From: an uncultured Desulfobacteraceae bacterium | GTDB lineage: Bacteria > Desulfobacterota > Desulfobacteria > Desulfobacterales > Desulfatirhabdiaceae | Direction of reading: 5' to 3' | NCBI GenBank assembly: GCA_903953895.1 | Contig: CAJBLH010000037.1 | Coordinates: 1-40,032, forward strand | Length of the DNA stretch: 40,032 nucleotides | Part shown: in pieces, positions 26,473 to 34,195 of the stretch | Layout: each line of letters begins with the position of its first letter | How positions within the stretch are numbered: position 1 is the stretch's first letter | Program-made: the position numbers and the translations under genes | The notes under the pieces: model-generated | What the model saw: the letters and a program-made list of their open reading frames with translations, nothing else | The model's database searches: none | Told to the model about the DNA's origin: nothing

Positions 26473-27078
26473 ATGAAAATCAAATCCCTGATGATCACAA
26501 GTCCGGTCACCGTTACCGAAAATGCCTCGATTCAGCAGGCCATCGGATTGATGAAGGAAAAAGGATTCCGGCATCTTCCCATTGTTTCGAAGGGGATGAA
26601 GCTGAAGGGGTTTGTGACGCTGGCCGATCTCAAGCAGGGATTGATTCCCGCCATGGTCGGAGATCTTACCCTGTCGGACCTGATGATCACCGACCCCATA
26701 ATTGTCGGTCCGGATGACGATCTGGAAACCGCGGCCCGGCTGATTTACGAACATAAAATCAGCGGTATGCCTGTTGTCGAAAATCAACAGCTCGTGGGGA
26801 TCATCACGGAGTCGGACATTTTGCGCGCCTTCATCGACATGATGGGGATTCTGACCGGCGGCTCCCGACTGGAAGTGATGGTCGGGGATCAACCTGAAGC
26901 CTTCAATCAGGTTGTTGAACTCATCCGGAATCAAGGCGGCGAAATCATCAATATCGGCATGACCGCTCAGCAATCCAGCGACCGCGTGTACACATTCCGT
27001 TTGTCCACCCTTAAAACCACCACCATTGAAAAAGCGCTTGTCAATGCCGGGTTTCAAATCCTGAAAGACAAAGATTGA
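26473..27078 (+). CDS. CBS-domain pair protein with ACT-like C-terminus
   Basis: A 201-residue cytoplasmic sensor-type protein. Two CBS motifs (about 1-58, MITSPVTVTENASIQQAIGLM; and about 65-122, MITDPIIVGPDDDLETAARLI ending TESDILRAF) form one Bateman module, which usually binds adenine nucleotides or SAM. Residues about 135-200 look ACT-like (LEVMVGDQPEAFNQVVELIR, GGEIINIGMT). No enzyme domain is attached, so it probably acts on a partner. AAGGAAAGGA lies upstream of the ATG. It is the last gene of the ClpX-heme operon, directly before a terminator. Control of heme synthesis by an adenylate or SAM signal is a reasonable but unproven idea. Confidence 0.82.
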   Translation: MKIKSLMITSPVTVTENASIQQAIGLMKEKGFRHLPIVSKGMKLKGFVTLADLKQGLIPAMVGDLTLSDLMITDPIIVGPDDDLETAARLIYEHKISGMPVVENQQLVGIITESDILRAFIDMMGILTGGSRLEVMVGDQPEAFNQVVELIRNQGGEIINIGMTAQQSSDRVYTFRLSTLKTTTIEKALVNAGFQILKDKD

Positions 27079-27108
27079 TCCTGATCGATTGTTGTAAAAT
27101 GTATATCC

Positions 27109-27147
27109 AGCCCTTCTGATTCCAACGAATTTGAAGGGCTTTTTTAT
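27109..27147 (+). terminator. Intrinsic terminator of the ClpX-ahbC-hemB-ahbD-CBS operon
   Basis: AGCCCTTC (27109-27116) pairs with GAAGGGCT (27133-27140) around a 16-base loop, followed by TTTTTAT. It separates the heme operon from the hut operon. Confidence 0.83.
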
Positions 27148-27206
27148 GGAGAAGTGATATTTTGCCAATCATTATCACCCATATGATCTGAACTACAAGG
27201 GATAAA

Positions 27207-27222
27207 CTTTCAACCGTGAAAG
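27207..27222 (+). promoter_or_regulatory. Perfect inverted repeat abutting the hutU ribosome binding site
   Basis: CTTTCA (27207-27212) and TGAAAG (27217-27222) form a perfect 6-bp dyad around ACCG. The following bases (G7, 27222-27228) are the Shine-Dalgarno tract, one base from the ATG at 27230. In RNA this would be a small tetraloop hairpin that could gate ribosome access; as DNA it could be an operator. No convincing -35/-10 pair was found in the 80 bases upstream. Confidence 0.4.
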
Positions 27223-27229
27223 GGGGGGT

Positions 27230-29275
27230 ATGATGATCTGTAATGACAATATTTTCGATGCGATGACGATCAAGCTGGACCCGGAGCTGCCGGAGTCGCC
27301 GGAGTTTGTGCCGGGCATCCGGCGGGCGCCGGATCGCGGTTTCCGCCTGACAAAGAATCAGACGCGGGTGGCGTTGAAAAATGCGCTCCGGTACATTCCG
27401 CAGGCCCATCATGCGGTTCTGGCTCCGGAATTTTTAAACGAGCTGATGACCCGGGGGCGGATTTACGGCTACCGCTTCCGCCCGCCCGGAGCCATTCGGG
27501 CAAAGTCTGTGGATGCCTACACAGGGCGGTGTGTGGCCGGCAAGGCTTTTCAGGTGATGATAGACAACAACCTGGATTTTGATCTGGCGCTCTATCCATA
27601 TGAACTGGTCACCTACGGGGAAACCGGGAGCGTATGCCAGAACTGGATGCAGTACCGGCTCATCAAAAAATACCTGGAGGTTCTCACCGAAGACCAGACT
27701 CTGGTCATGGCCTCGGGTCATCCGCTGGGACTCTTCCGTTCCCAGCCCGACAACCCGCGGGTGATTATCACCAACGGCCTGATGGTGGGGGTGTACGACA
27801 ACGAAGATGACTGGGATGTGGCGGTGCAGATGGGAACATCCAGTTATGGTCAGATGACGGCCGGCGGATGGATGTACATCGGCCCGCAGGGCATTGTGCA
27901 TGGCACCTACAACACGCTGTTGAACGCAGGTCGCCTGAAATGCCGGGTGTGCGGCGATGGGGATTTGAAAGGCATTCTGTTTGTTTCATCCGGTCTTGGC
28001 GGCATGAGTGGCGCACAGCCCAAGGCAGCCGAGATCGCCGGTGCTGTTTCAATCGTGGCAGAGGTCGATGCTTCCCGAATCAAAACCCGGTGCGATCAGG
28101 GCTGGGTTCAAAAAACATCGTCCGATCTCAAGGAAGTTTTTGATTGGGCGCTGGCAGCCAGAAAATCGAAAATACCGCTTTCCATCGGCTTTCACGGAAA
28201 TGTGGTGGATCTGCTGGAATATGCCGTGGCGGAAAACATTCAGATCGATCTCCTGTCCGACCAGACGTCCTGTCACGTCGCCCACAGCGGCGGGTACTGC
28301 CCACAGGGGCTGACGTTCGCGGAGCGGACTGCCCTTCTGGCAAGCGACCGGAAAAAATTCTGTGCGCTGGTGGACAAAAGTCTTCACCGCCATTATGAAC
28401 TGATCAAGATTCTGACTGAGCGCGGCGTCTATTTCTTCGACTACGGCAATGCATTCATGAAGGCGGTTTTCGATGCCGGGGTCACGGAAATTGCCCGTAA
28501 CAAAACAGACACCAAGGATGGGTTTATTTTTCCCTCGTATTTCGAGGATGTCATGGGGCCGATTTTTGACTATGGATACGGTCCGTTTCGCTGGGTGTGC
28601 CTGAGCGGCAAACCGGAGGATCTGGTCAAGACCGACCGGGCGGCCATGGCCTGCATCGACCCGGAGCGTCGAAGCGAGGATCGCGACAATTACAACTGGA
28701 TTCGGGATGCCCGGAAGAATCAATTGGTGGTGGGAACCCAGGCCAGAATTCTCTATCAGGATGCCAGGGGACGGGTAGATATCGCCCTATCTTTTAACCG
28801 GATGGTGCGAAGCGGCGAAGTCGGTCCCATCATGATCGGCCGCGATCATCATGATCCGGGCGGTACGGATTCGCCGTTTCGGGAGACTGCCAATATCCGG
28901 GACGGCAGCAATGTCACGGCAGACATGGCCACCCACTGCTTTGCCGGCAACTGCGCCCGAGGCATGTCGCTGGTGGCTCTGCATAACGGCGGCGGTACGG
29001 GTATCGGCAAGGCGATCAACGGCGGGTTCGGGCTGGTTCTCGACGGAAGCCTTCGTGTGGATGAGACGATCCGGTCAGCACTTTCCTGGGATGTGATGGG
29101 CGGGGTGGCCCGAAGGAACTGGGCCCGCAATCCCAATGCCATGTCGGTTGCCGTGGAATATAATCTGAACAATCCGACCGGCGATCATATCACGATTCCC
29201 TATATGGCGGATGAGGCGCTGATTGAGTCGATTTTGGAAGATAAATTCAAGGATGAAGGGGGGCCGTTGGTTTGA
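27230..29275 (+). CDS. hutU: Urocanate hydratase (long form)
   Basis: Second step of histidine breakdown: adds water to urocanate to give 4-imidazolone-5-propionate, using tightly bound NAD+ as an electrophile. The 681 residues are the long type, like animal urocanases, rather than the roughly 555-residue pseudomonad form. Seen are SGHPLGLFRSQ, the NAD-binding glycine motif SSGLGGMSGAQPKA, the active-site region DQTSCHVAHSGGYCPQG, and the C-terminal HNGGGTGIGKAINGGFG. It opens the hut operon and has a strong G-rich ribosome binding site. An ATG one codon later is an alternative start. ftcD begins 22 bases after its stop. Confidence 0.95.
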   Translation: MMICNDNIFDAMTIKLDPELPESPEFVPGIRRAPDRGFRLTKNQTRVALKNALRYIPQAHHAVLAPEFLNELMTRGRIYGYRFRPPGAIRAKSVDAYTGRCVAGKAFQVMIDNNLDFDLALYPYELVTYGETGSVCQNWMQYRLIKKYLEVLTEDQTLVMASGHPLGLFRSQPDNPRVIITNGLMVGVYDNEDDWDVAVQMGTSSYGQMTAGGWMYIGPQGIVHGTYNTLLNAGRLKCRVCGDGDLKGILFVSSGLGGMSGAQPKAAEIAGAVSIVAEVDASRIKTRCDQGWVQKTSSDLKEVFDWALAARKSKIPLSIGFHGNVVDLLEYAVAENIQIDLLSDQTSCHVAHSGGYCPQGLTFAERTALLASDRKKFCALVDKSLHRHYELIKILTERGVYFFDYGNAFMKAVFDAGVTEIARNKTDTKDGFIFPSYFEDVMGPIFDYGYGPFRWVCLSGKPEDLVKTDRAAMACIDPERRSEDRDNYNWIRDARKNQLVVGTQARILYQDARGRVDIALSFNRMVRSGEVGPIMIGRDHHDPGGTDSPFRETANIRDGSNVTADMATHCFAGNCARGMSLVALHNGGGTGIGKAINGGFGLVLDGSLRVDETIRSALSWDVMGGVARRNWARNPNAMSVAVEYNLNNPTGDHITIPYMADEALIESILEDKFKDEGGPLV

Positions 29276-29297
29276 TTCCTTATGGAGAGCTTCTACC

Positions 29298-30221
29298 ATG
29301 CCTGGAAAGTTGATCGAATGCGTTCCCAATTTCAGTGAAGGCCGAAGGCAGGAGGTGATTGACGCCATTGTCGGATGCTTTCGGAACAGAAATGGGTGTT
29401 ATCTTTTTGATCACCGTGCGGATAAGAACCATAACCGCCTGGTTGTCAGTCTGGTCGGAGAGCCCGAGTCGATACAGGATGCCCTGATCGATGCCGCTAA
29501 GGTGGCTGTCCGCCACATCGATATGGAAAAGCATCAGGGCGGTCATCCACGAATCGGGGCCGTGGATGTAATTCCGTTTACACCGGTCAAAGCCATCACC
29601 ATGGCCGAATGTGTAGACTTGGCCCATACTTTCGGCAACCGCTTTCATGCGGCAACCGGAGTTCCTGTGTATTATTATGAAGAGGCGGCCCGGAATCCGG
29701 ATCGAAAAAATCTGGAAGTTATTCGAAAAGGTCAGTATGAGGTTCTGAAGACCGAGATCGGCCGGCCGGAACGGCATCCGGATGTCGGTCAACCAGCACT
29801 TCATGCCAGCGCCGGGGCCACGGTCATCGGGGCCCGTCCGTTTCTGGTGGCGTTCAACGTCAACCTGAACACCCGTGATCTGCAGATAGCAAAGACTATT
29901 GCTCATGCCGTTCGGGCATCCGGGGGCGGTTTCAGCCATGTGAAGGCTATTGGACTGGCGCTTGCCGACCGTGGCATGGTTCAGGTCAGTCTGAACATTG
30001 TGGATCATGAGAAAAATCCACTCTACCGGGTTCAGGAGTTTGTCCGCATGGAAGCACGGCGCTGGGGTGTGGAGATCGTTGAAACCGAGGTATACGGCAT
30101 GGTGCCTGCGGCGGCTTTGCTTGGCAGCACCGAGTACTACATGCAGATTGCCGGCTTCGATGCCCGACAGGTGGTTGAATTGCGCCTCCTAGAGATGATG
30201 GAGGAAGGCGGTGACGCGTAA
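29298..30221 (+). CDS. ftcD: Glutamate formimidoyltransferase
   Basis: Transfers the formimino group of formiminoglutamate to tetrahydrofolate, releasing glutamate. The 307 residues correspond to the transferase half only; the cyclodeaminase is encoded separately two genes on, unlike the fused animal enzyme. Diagnostic blocks are LIECVPNFSEGRRQEVIDAI at the N-terminus, DHRADKNHNRLVVSLVG, HQGGHPRIGAVDVIPF, and VGARPFLVAFNVNLNT-type text (VIGARPFLVAFNVNL). ATG 29298 follows GGAG by 10 bases and gives the family N-terminus; an upstream in-frame codon reads through the end of hutU. Its last 11 bases overlap hutI. Confidence 0.95.
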   Translation: MPGKLIECVPNFSEGRRQEVIDAIVGCFRNRNGCYLFDHRADKNHNRLVVSLVGEPESIQDALIDAAKVAVRHIDMEKHQGGHPRIGAVDVIPFTPVKAITMAECVDLAHTFGNRFHAATGVPVYYYEEAARNPDRKNLEVIRKGQYEVLKTEIGRPERHPDVGQPALHASAGATVIGARPFLVAFNVNLNTRDLQIAKTIAHAVRASGGGFSHVKAIGLALADRGMVQVSLNIVDHEKNPLYRVQEFVRMEARRWGVEIVETEVYGMVPAAALLGSTEYYMQIAGFDARQVVELRLLEMMEEGGDA

Positions 30222-31461
30222 ACTTATCCGAAACGGGCGGTTTTTTACGCCGATAGACGAGGGATCACCTCTGGCCGGTGACCGGCAGGGGCGGGTGGCA
30301 AGCTGGCTCAATGGCGCCATGGTGGTTTGTGATGGGGTGATCGAACGCATCGGAACCGAGTCCGAGATCATGTCGGACATGAATTCCAGCCGATTCGACG
30401 AGGTTGTTGACTGCGGTGGGAACTGCGTCATTCCCGGTTTTGTCGATTCCCATACCCACATGTGTTTTTCTGGCAGACGTGAAGCGGAATTCGGGCTTCG
30501 TCTGAAGGGCGCATCGTATCTGGATATTCTAAAAGCTGGCGGCGGCATCCTTTCGTCGGTTCAAGGGGTTCGGAAAATTTCTGCGGAACAACTGATGCAA
30601 GCCACCTTTGTTATGGCTGTTTCGGCTTTCCGGCTCGGTACCACGACCCTGGAGATCAAGAGCGGTTATGGTCTGAATATCGAAACAGAACTGAAAATGC
30701 TTTCGGCCATTGATGGGGTCCGGCGACAAACGTCGCAGGATATTGTGGCCACGTTCATGGGCGCACACGCCGTGCCGGAAGAATTCCGTAATTCTGCCGA
30801 TGATTATGTGAAACTGATCATCCATGACATGATTCCAGCCGTTGTCGGCCAGGGCATTGCCCGGTACTGCGATGTCTTCTGTGAGCAGGGCGTGTTTTCA
30901 ATTTCCCAGAGCCGCAGGATTTTGACGGCCGCCCAAGAAGCGGGGCTGGGGCTTAAAATTCATGCCGATGAAGTTCACGATCTGGGTGGGGCAGCGCTTG
31001 CCGCCGAAATGCGGGCCGTTTCCGCCGAGCATCTCCTGGCTGCCGGAGACAGCGGCATCGCTTCTCTGGCAACGGCTGGGACCATTGCCGTTCTCTTGCC
31101 CGGAACCGCCTACAGTCTGCAAAAACCCTATGCCAGGGCTCGGTATATGATTGCGGCCGGAGTACCTGTGGCCATTGCCACAGACTGCAATCCGGGGTCG
31201 AGTTTTACCGAATCCATGCCCTTTATTTTCGGACTTTCTGTGATGAACATGGGGATGACGCCGGAAGAAGCCTTGACAGCGGCCACCTTGAATGCGGCAT
31301 ATGCTATCGGAATGGCGGATCGGGTAGGGAGTTTCGACAAGGGCAAACAGGCGGATTTTCTGATTCTGGACGGAGAATCCCCGGCCATTCTGGCTTATCA
31401 TGCCGGTGTTTCACCGGTGATTGCGATTTACAAGAAAGGGAAAGCGCTTGAAATTGGCTGA
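30211..31461 (+). CDS. hutI: Imidazolonepropionase
   Basis: Third step of the pathway: opens the ring of imidazolonepropionate to formiminoglutamate. A metal-dependent amidohydrolase of 416 residues with the signature DSHTHMCFSGRR (metal ligands H81, H83), MGAHAVPEEFR, the third ligand in KIHADEVHDLGG, SAEHLLA, and ATDCNPGSSFTESMPF. The start is the GTG at 30211: GGAGG lies about 6 bases upstream, and it overlaps the end of ftcD, so translation is coupled. The 3' end overlaps fchA by 14 bases. Confidence 0.95.
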   Translation: MTRKLIRNGRFFTPIDEGSPLAGDRQGRVASWLNGAMVVCDGVIERIGTESEIMSDMNSSRFDEVVDCGGNCVIPGFVDSHTHMCFSGRREAEFGLRLKGASYLDILKAGGGILSSVQGVRKISAEQLMQATFVMAVSAFRLGTTTLEIKSGYGLNIETELKMLSAIDGVRRQTSQDIVATFMGAHAVPEEFRNSADDYVKLIIHDMIPAVVGQGIARYCDVFCEQGVFSISQSRRILTAAQEAGLGLKIHADEVHDLGGAALAAEMRAVSAEHLLAAGDSGIASLATAGTIAVLLPGTAYSLQKPYARARYMIAAGVPVAIATDCNPGSSFTESMPFIFGLSVMNMGMTPEEALTAATLNAAYAIGMADRVGSFDKGKQADFLILDGESPAILAYHAGVSPVIAIYKKGKALEIG

Positions 31462-32089
31462 TTTAACCATAACTGATTTTGTCCGTGAACTGGCATCGGT
31501 TTCGCCTGCGCCCGGCGGCGGCAGCGTGGCGGCCCTCTGTGCCGGACTGAGCGCGGCTCTTTGTTCCATGGTGGCCAGATTGACTCGCGGCAAGGAAAAA
31601 TATCGTGCCGACTGGCAGGCTATGGATAATCTGATTCATCAGGCTGACCCTCTGATGGAGCGGTTCGTTGAGTTGATGGATGCAGATACCAGTGCCTATC
31701 GTCTGGTCGTGGATGCCCTGCGCTTGCCCAGGGAAACTGCCGAAGAACAGATGGTGCGAAAGAATGCGATTGAATCGGCAAGCCGAAAGGCAGCAGAAGT
31801 TCCCATGGAAACTTTAAAATATACCCTGAGACTGGCCGGTTTTGTAAAAGAGGCCGTAGCAAAAGGAAATGTCAACTGCATTACCGATGCCGGTACAGCC
31901 GCACTTCTTGTTCGAACGGCAGCCTATGCGGCCGCCTATAATGTGCGTATCAATCTGAGCGGGATCACCGACACTGTTTTTCTGGAAAACTGTCGATCTG
32001 AAGTTCGCCGGATTATTTTTTGCATTGATGATGTTATCGATGCGGTCGAGCAGCATGTGGATTCACTATTGAAAATGGCGGAAGGCTGA
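31448..32089 (+). CDS. fchA: Formimidoyltetrahydrofolate cyclodeaminase
   Basis: Converts 5-formimino-tetrahydrofolate to 5,10-methenyl-tetrahydrofolate and ammonia. The 213 residues are largely helical; the signature is FVRELASVSPAPGGGSVAAL near the N-terminus, with NVNCITDAGTAALL late in the protein. Start TTG 31448 is preferred: GAAAGGG lies about 8 bases upstream and it yields the usual N-terminus (KLADLTITDFV); the earlier TTG at 31421 would add nine odd residues. It overlaps hutI by 14 bases, so it is coupled. Together with ftcD it sends the histidine C2 carbon into the folate pool. Confidence 0.92.
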   Translation: MKLADLTITDFVRELASVSPAPGGGSVAALCAGLSAALCSMVARLTRGKEKYRADWQAMDNLIHQADPLMERFVELMDADTSAYRLVVDALRLPRETAEEQMVRKNAIESASRKAAEVPMETLKYTLRLAGFVKEAVAKGNVNCITDAGTAALLVRTAAYAAAYNVRINLSGITDTVFLENCRSEVRRIIFCIDDVIDAVEQHVDSLLKMAEG

Positions 32090-32107
32090 AGCCAAAAGGT
32101 GTTGAAA

Positions 32108-33673
32108 ATGCATCCCATCTTAATTGACCGGGGTAAATTGACCATCGATGACGTGGTGGCTGTTTCCCGCGAAAAAGCGCCGGTCGGTGTTTCCCCGGAA
32201 GGTTATGGTCGGGTGGAAAAAGCAACCCGCCTGGTGGCCCGGTGGGTCCGGGAAGAAAAAGTGATCTACGGTATTACCACGGGCTTTGGGGCGATGTGTG
32301 ACGTTACGATATCGGCGGCGGATTCCCGTGTCCTTCAGAGAAAAATTCTCATGAGTCATGCCGCAGGTGTCGGCGATCCGTTGCCCGAAGATGTGGTCCG
32401 GGCGATCATCGCTATCCGGCTCCATGACCTGTTTATGGGGTATTCTGCCTGCACCAACCAGACACTCAACCATCTCGTGACTTTTCTAAATCGTGGGGTC
32501 ACCCCGGTGATTCCGGCAAAAGGCTCTGTGGGCGCCAGCGGTGATCTGGCGCCGACCGCTCATCTCGGACTGGTTCTGATCGGAATGGGAGAAGCGTTTT
32601 ATCGGGGAAAACGCATGAGCGGGGGGCAGGTACTGGAAAAGATCGGTCTGACGCCGCTGGTTCTCGAAGCGGGTGAAGGGTTGGCCCTGATCAACGGCAC
32701 TCAGGTCATGACCGGCATTGCGGCCCTGGTAGTCCATGATGCCGTCCGACTGGCCAAACTGGCCGATGTGGCCTGCGCCATGAGCCTCGAGGTACTCATG
32801 GGCAGCAGTTCCGAATTCGACCCCCGGATTCATCAGGTCAGGCCCCACCCCGGACAGATTGCCTCGGCGGAGAACATTCTGCGATTGACCGAGAACAGCC
32901 GGATCATTCTTTCCCATCAAGGATGCGCCCGGGTGCAGGATGCCTATACCCTGAGATGTTCTCCCCAGATTCACGGGGCCAGCAAGGATGCTGTGATTCA
33001 CGCCGGAAAAGTCGTTACGATCGAAATCAACGCCACCACGACCAACCCCCTGATTTTTACGGATACCGAAGAGATTCGGCTGGGGGGCAATTTTCATGGA
33101 CAACCCATTGCCATGGCGGCCGATTATCTGTCCATGGGCATTGCGGAACTGGGAAATGTCTCTGAAAGGCGGATCGAGCGACTCGTCAACCCGCAGTTAA
33201 GCGAACTGCCGGCTTTTCTGGTCAAGAATGGCGGGTTGAATTCCGGTTTCATGATCGCTCAGTACGTGGCGGCGGCCCTGGTATCGGAAAACAAGGTGCT
33301 GGCGCATCCTGCCTGCGTCGATTCGATTCCGACATCCGCCAACAAGGAAGATCACGTTTCCATGGGAACCATCGCCATCCGCCAGTGCCGGGAGATTCTC
33401 GACAACGTGGAACATGTTCTGGCCGTGGAAATGCTGTGTGCGGCTCAGGCTTACGATCTGCTGACCGAAAGGATTCATCTGGCGGCAGGGGAGGGGACCC
33501 GTGTCGCGTATCGGGTGATCCGTGAAAAAATCCCGTATCTGGATCAAGACCGGGTGCTGGCCACAGATATTGCCGCCATGGTATCCCTGATCCGGTCCGG
33601 AATTTTGCTGACCGAAATCGAAAATGCCGTCGGCAGCCTCAATCTGACAGCGCCCCACTCTGAATTTCCCTGA
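32108..33673 (+). CDS. hutH: Histidine ammonia-lyase
   Basis: Entry step: removes ammonia from L-histidine to give trans-urocanate. The 521 residues contain the Ala-Ser-Gly triad (143-145, in GSVGASGDLAP) that cyclises to the MIO cofactor, the catalytic tyrosine in VIYGITTGFG (Y54), and FHGQPIAMAADYL and SSSEFDPRIHQVRPHPGQ. Related MIO enzymes act on tyrosine or phenylalanine, but the hut context makes histidine the substrate. ATG 32108 was chosen over GTG 32099 since AAAAGG lies 8 bases upstream. It comes last among the classical hut genes and is followed after 12 bases by a ferredoxin gene. Confidence 0.94.
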   Translation: MHPILIDRGKLTIDDVVAVSREKAPVGVSPEGYGRVEKATRLVARWVREEKVIYGITTGFGAMCDVTISAADSRVLQRKILMSHAAGVGDPLPEDVVRAIIAIRLHDLFMGYSACTNQTLNHLVTFLNRGVTPVIPAKGSVGASGDLAPTAHLGLVLIGMGEAFYRGKRMSGGQVLEKIGLTPLVLEAGEGLALINGTQVMTGIAALVVHDAVRLAKLADVACAMSLEVLMGSSSEFDPRIHQVRPHPGQIASAENILRLTENSRIILSHQGCARVQDAYTLRCSPQIHGASKDAVIHAGKVVTIEINATTTNPLIFTDTEEIRLGGNFHGQPIAMAADYLSMGIAELGNVSERRIERLVNPQLSELPAFLVKNGGLNSGFMIAQYVAAALVSENKVLAHPACVDSIPTSANKEDHVSMGTIAIRQCREILDNVEHVLAVEMLCAAQAYDLLTERIHLAAGEGTRVAYRVIREKIPYLDQDRVLATDIAAMVSLIRSGILLTEIENAVGSLNLTAPHSEFP

Positions 33674-33685
33674 CAGGAAGCGTTA

Positions 33686-34195
33686 ATGAAGGTCGTATTT
33701 GTCGAAATCGAACGCTGCATTGCGTGCCTCAGTTGCGAGCGGGTCTGTTTATTTCATCAGGCCGAAATCCACCAGGGTCATGCAGCCAATATCTTTGTTC
33801 ATGTGGACATGGATCATCGGCGCATTTTTACGGCCACATGCCGTCAGTGTGAAGTGGCCATGTGCATGAAAGTATGTCCGTCCGGAGCCCTCAGTCGGGA
33901 TCCCCGGACCCATGCCGTCGTGGTTGATAAAAACCGCTGTATCGGCTGCGGATTGTGTGTGACGGCCTGTCCCTTCGGCAGTGTTCAGCTTGACGGCATA
34001 CAGCGAGTGGCTGCTAAATGCGACCTGTGCGGTGGAGACCCACGGTGTGTACAGGTGTGCATGGCAAAAGCCCTTCACTTCGGCAGTATCAACGAACTGG
34101 CGGAACTGAAACGGAAGCGGACGGATTTAAAGCTGTGCATCAGAGCGATGCACTGGCAAAAGGATGCTGATCATGAGGGAGAAGACGGTAATTGA
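33686..34195 (+). CDS. Four-cluster [4Fe-4S] ferredoxin subunit (HycB/DmsB type)
   Basis: Electron-transfer subunit for a molybdopterin enzyme. Its 169 residues hold exactly sixteen cluster cysteines in four groups: C11-C14-C17-C21, C52-C55-C60-C64, C85-C88-C91-C95 and C112-C115-C121-C125, enough for four [4Fe-4S] clusters. No signal peptide or membrane helix is visible, so it is cytoplasmic. AGGAAG lies before the ATG. It starts 12 bases after hutH and overlaps the catalytic-subunit gene by 23 bases, so the two proteins almost certainly form a complex. The ultimate electron partner is not in the window. Confidence 0.9.
   Translation: MKVVFVEIERCIACLSCERVCLFHQAEIHQGHAANIFVHVDMDHRRIFTATCRQCEVAMCMKVCPSGALSRDPRTHAVVVDKNRCIGCGLCVTACPFGSVQLDGIQRVAAKCDLCGGDPRCVQVCMAKALHFGSINELAELKRKRTDLKLCIRAMHWQKDADHEGEDGN

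Noticed and set aside
28049-28723. 224-residue minus-strand frame within hutU, and similar long antisense frames at 26293-27168, 14210-14848, 11603-12181, 24728-25423 and 32486-33103
   Set aside because: All lie opposite well-identified genes and show no independent motifs or ribosome binding sites; long shadows are common at this base composition.
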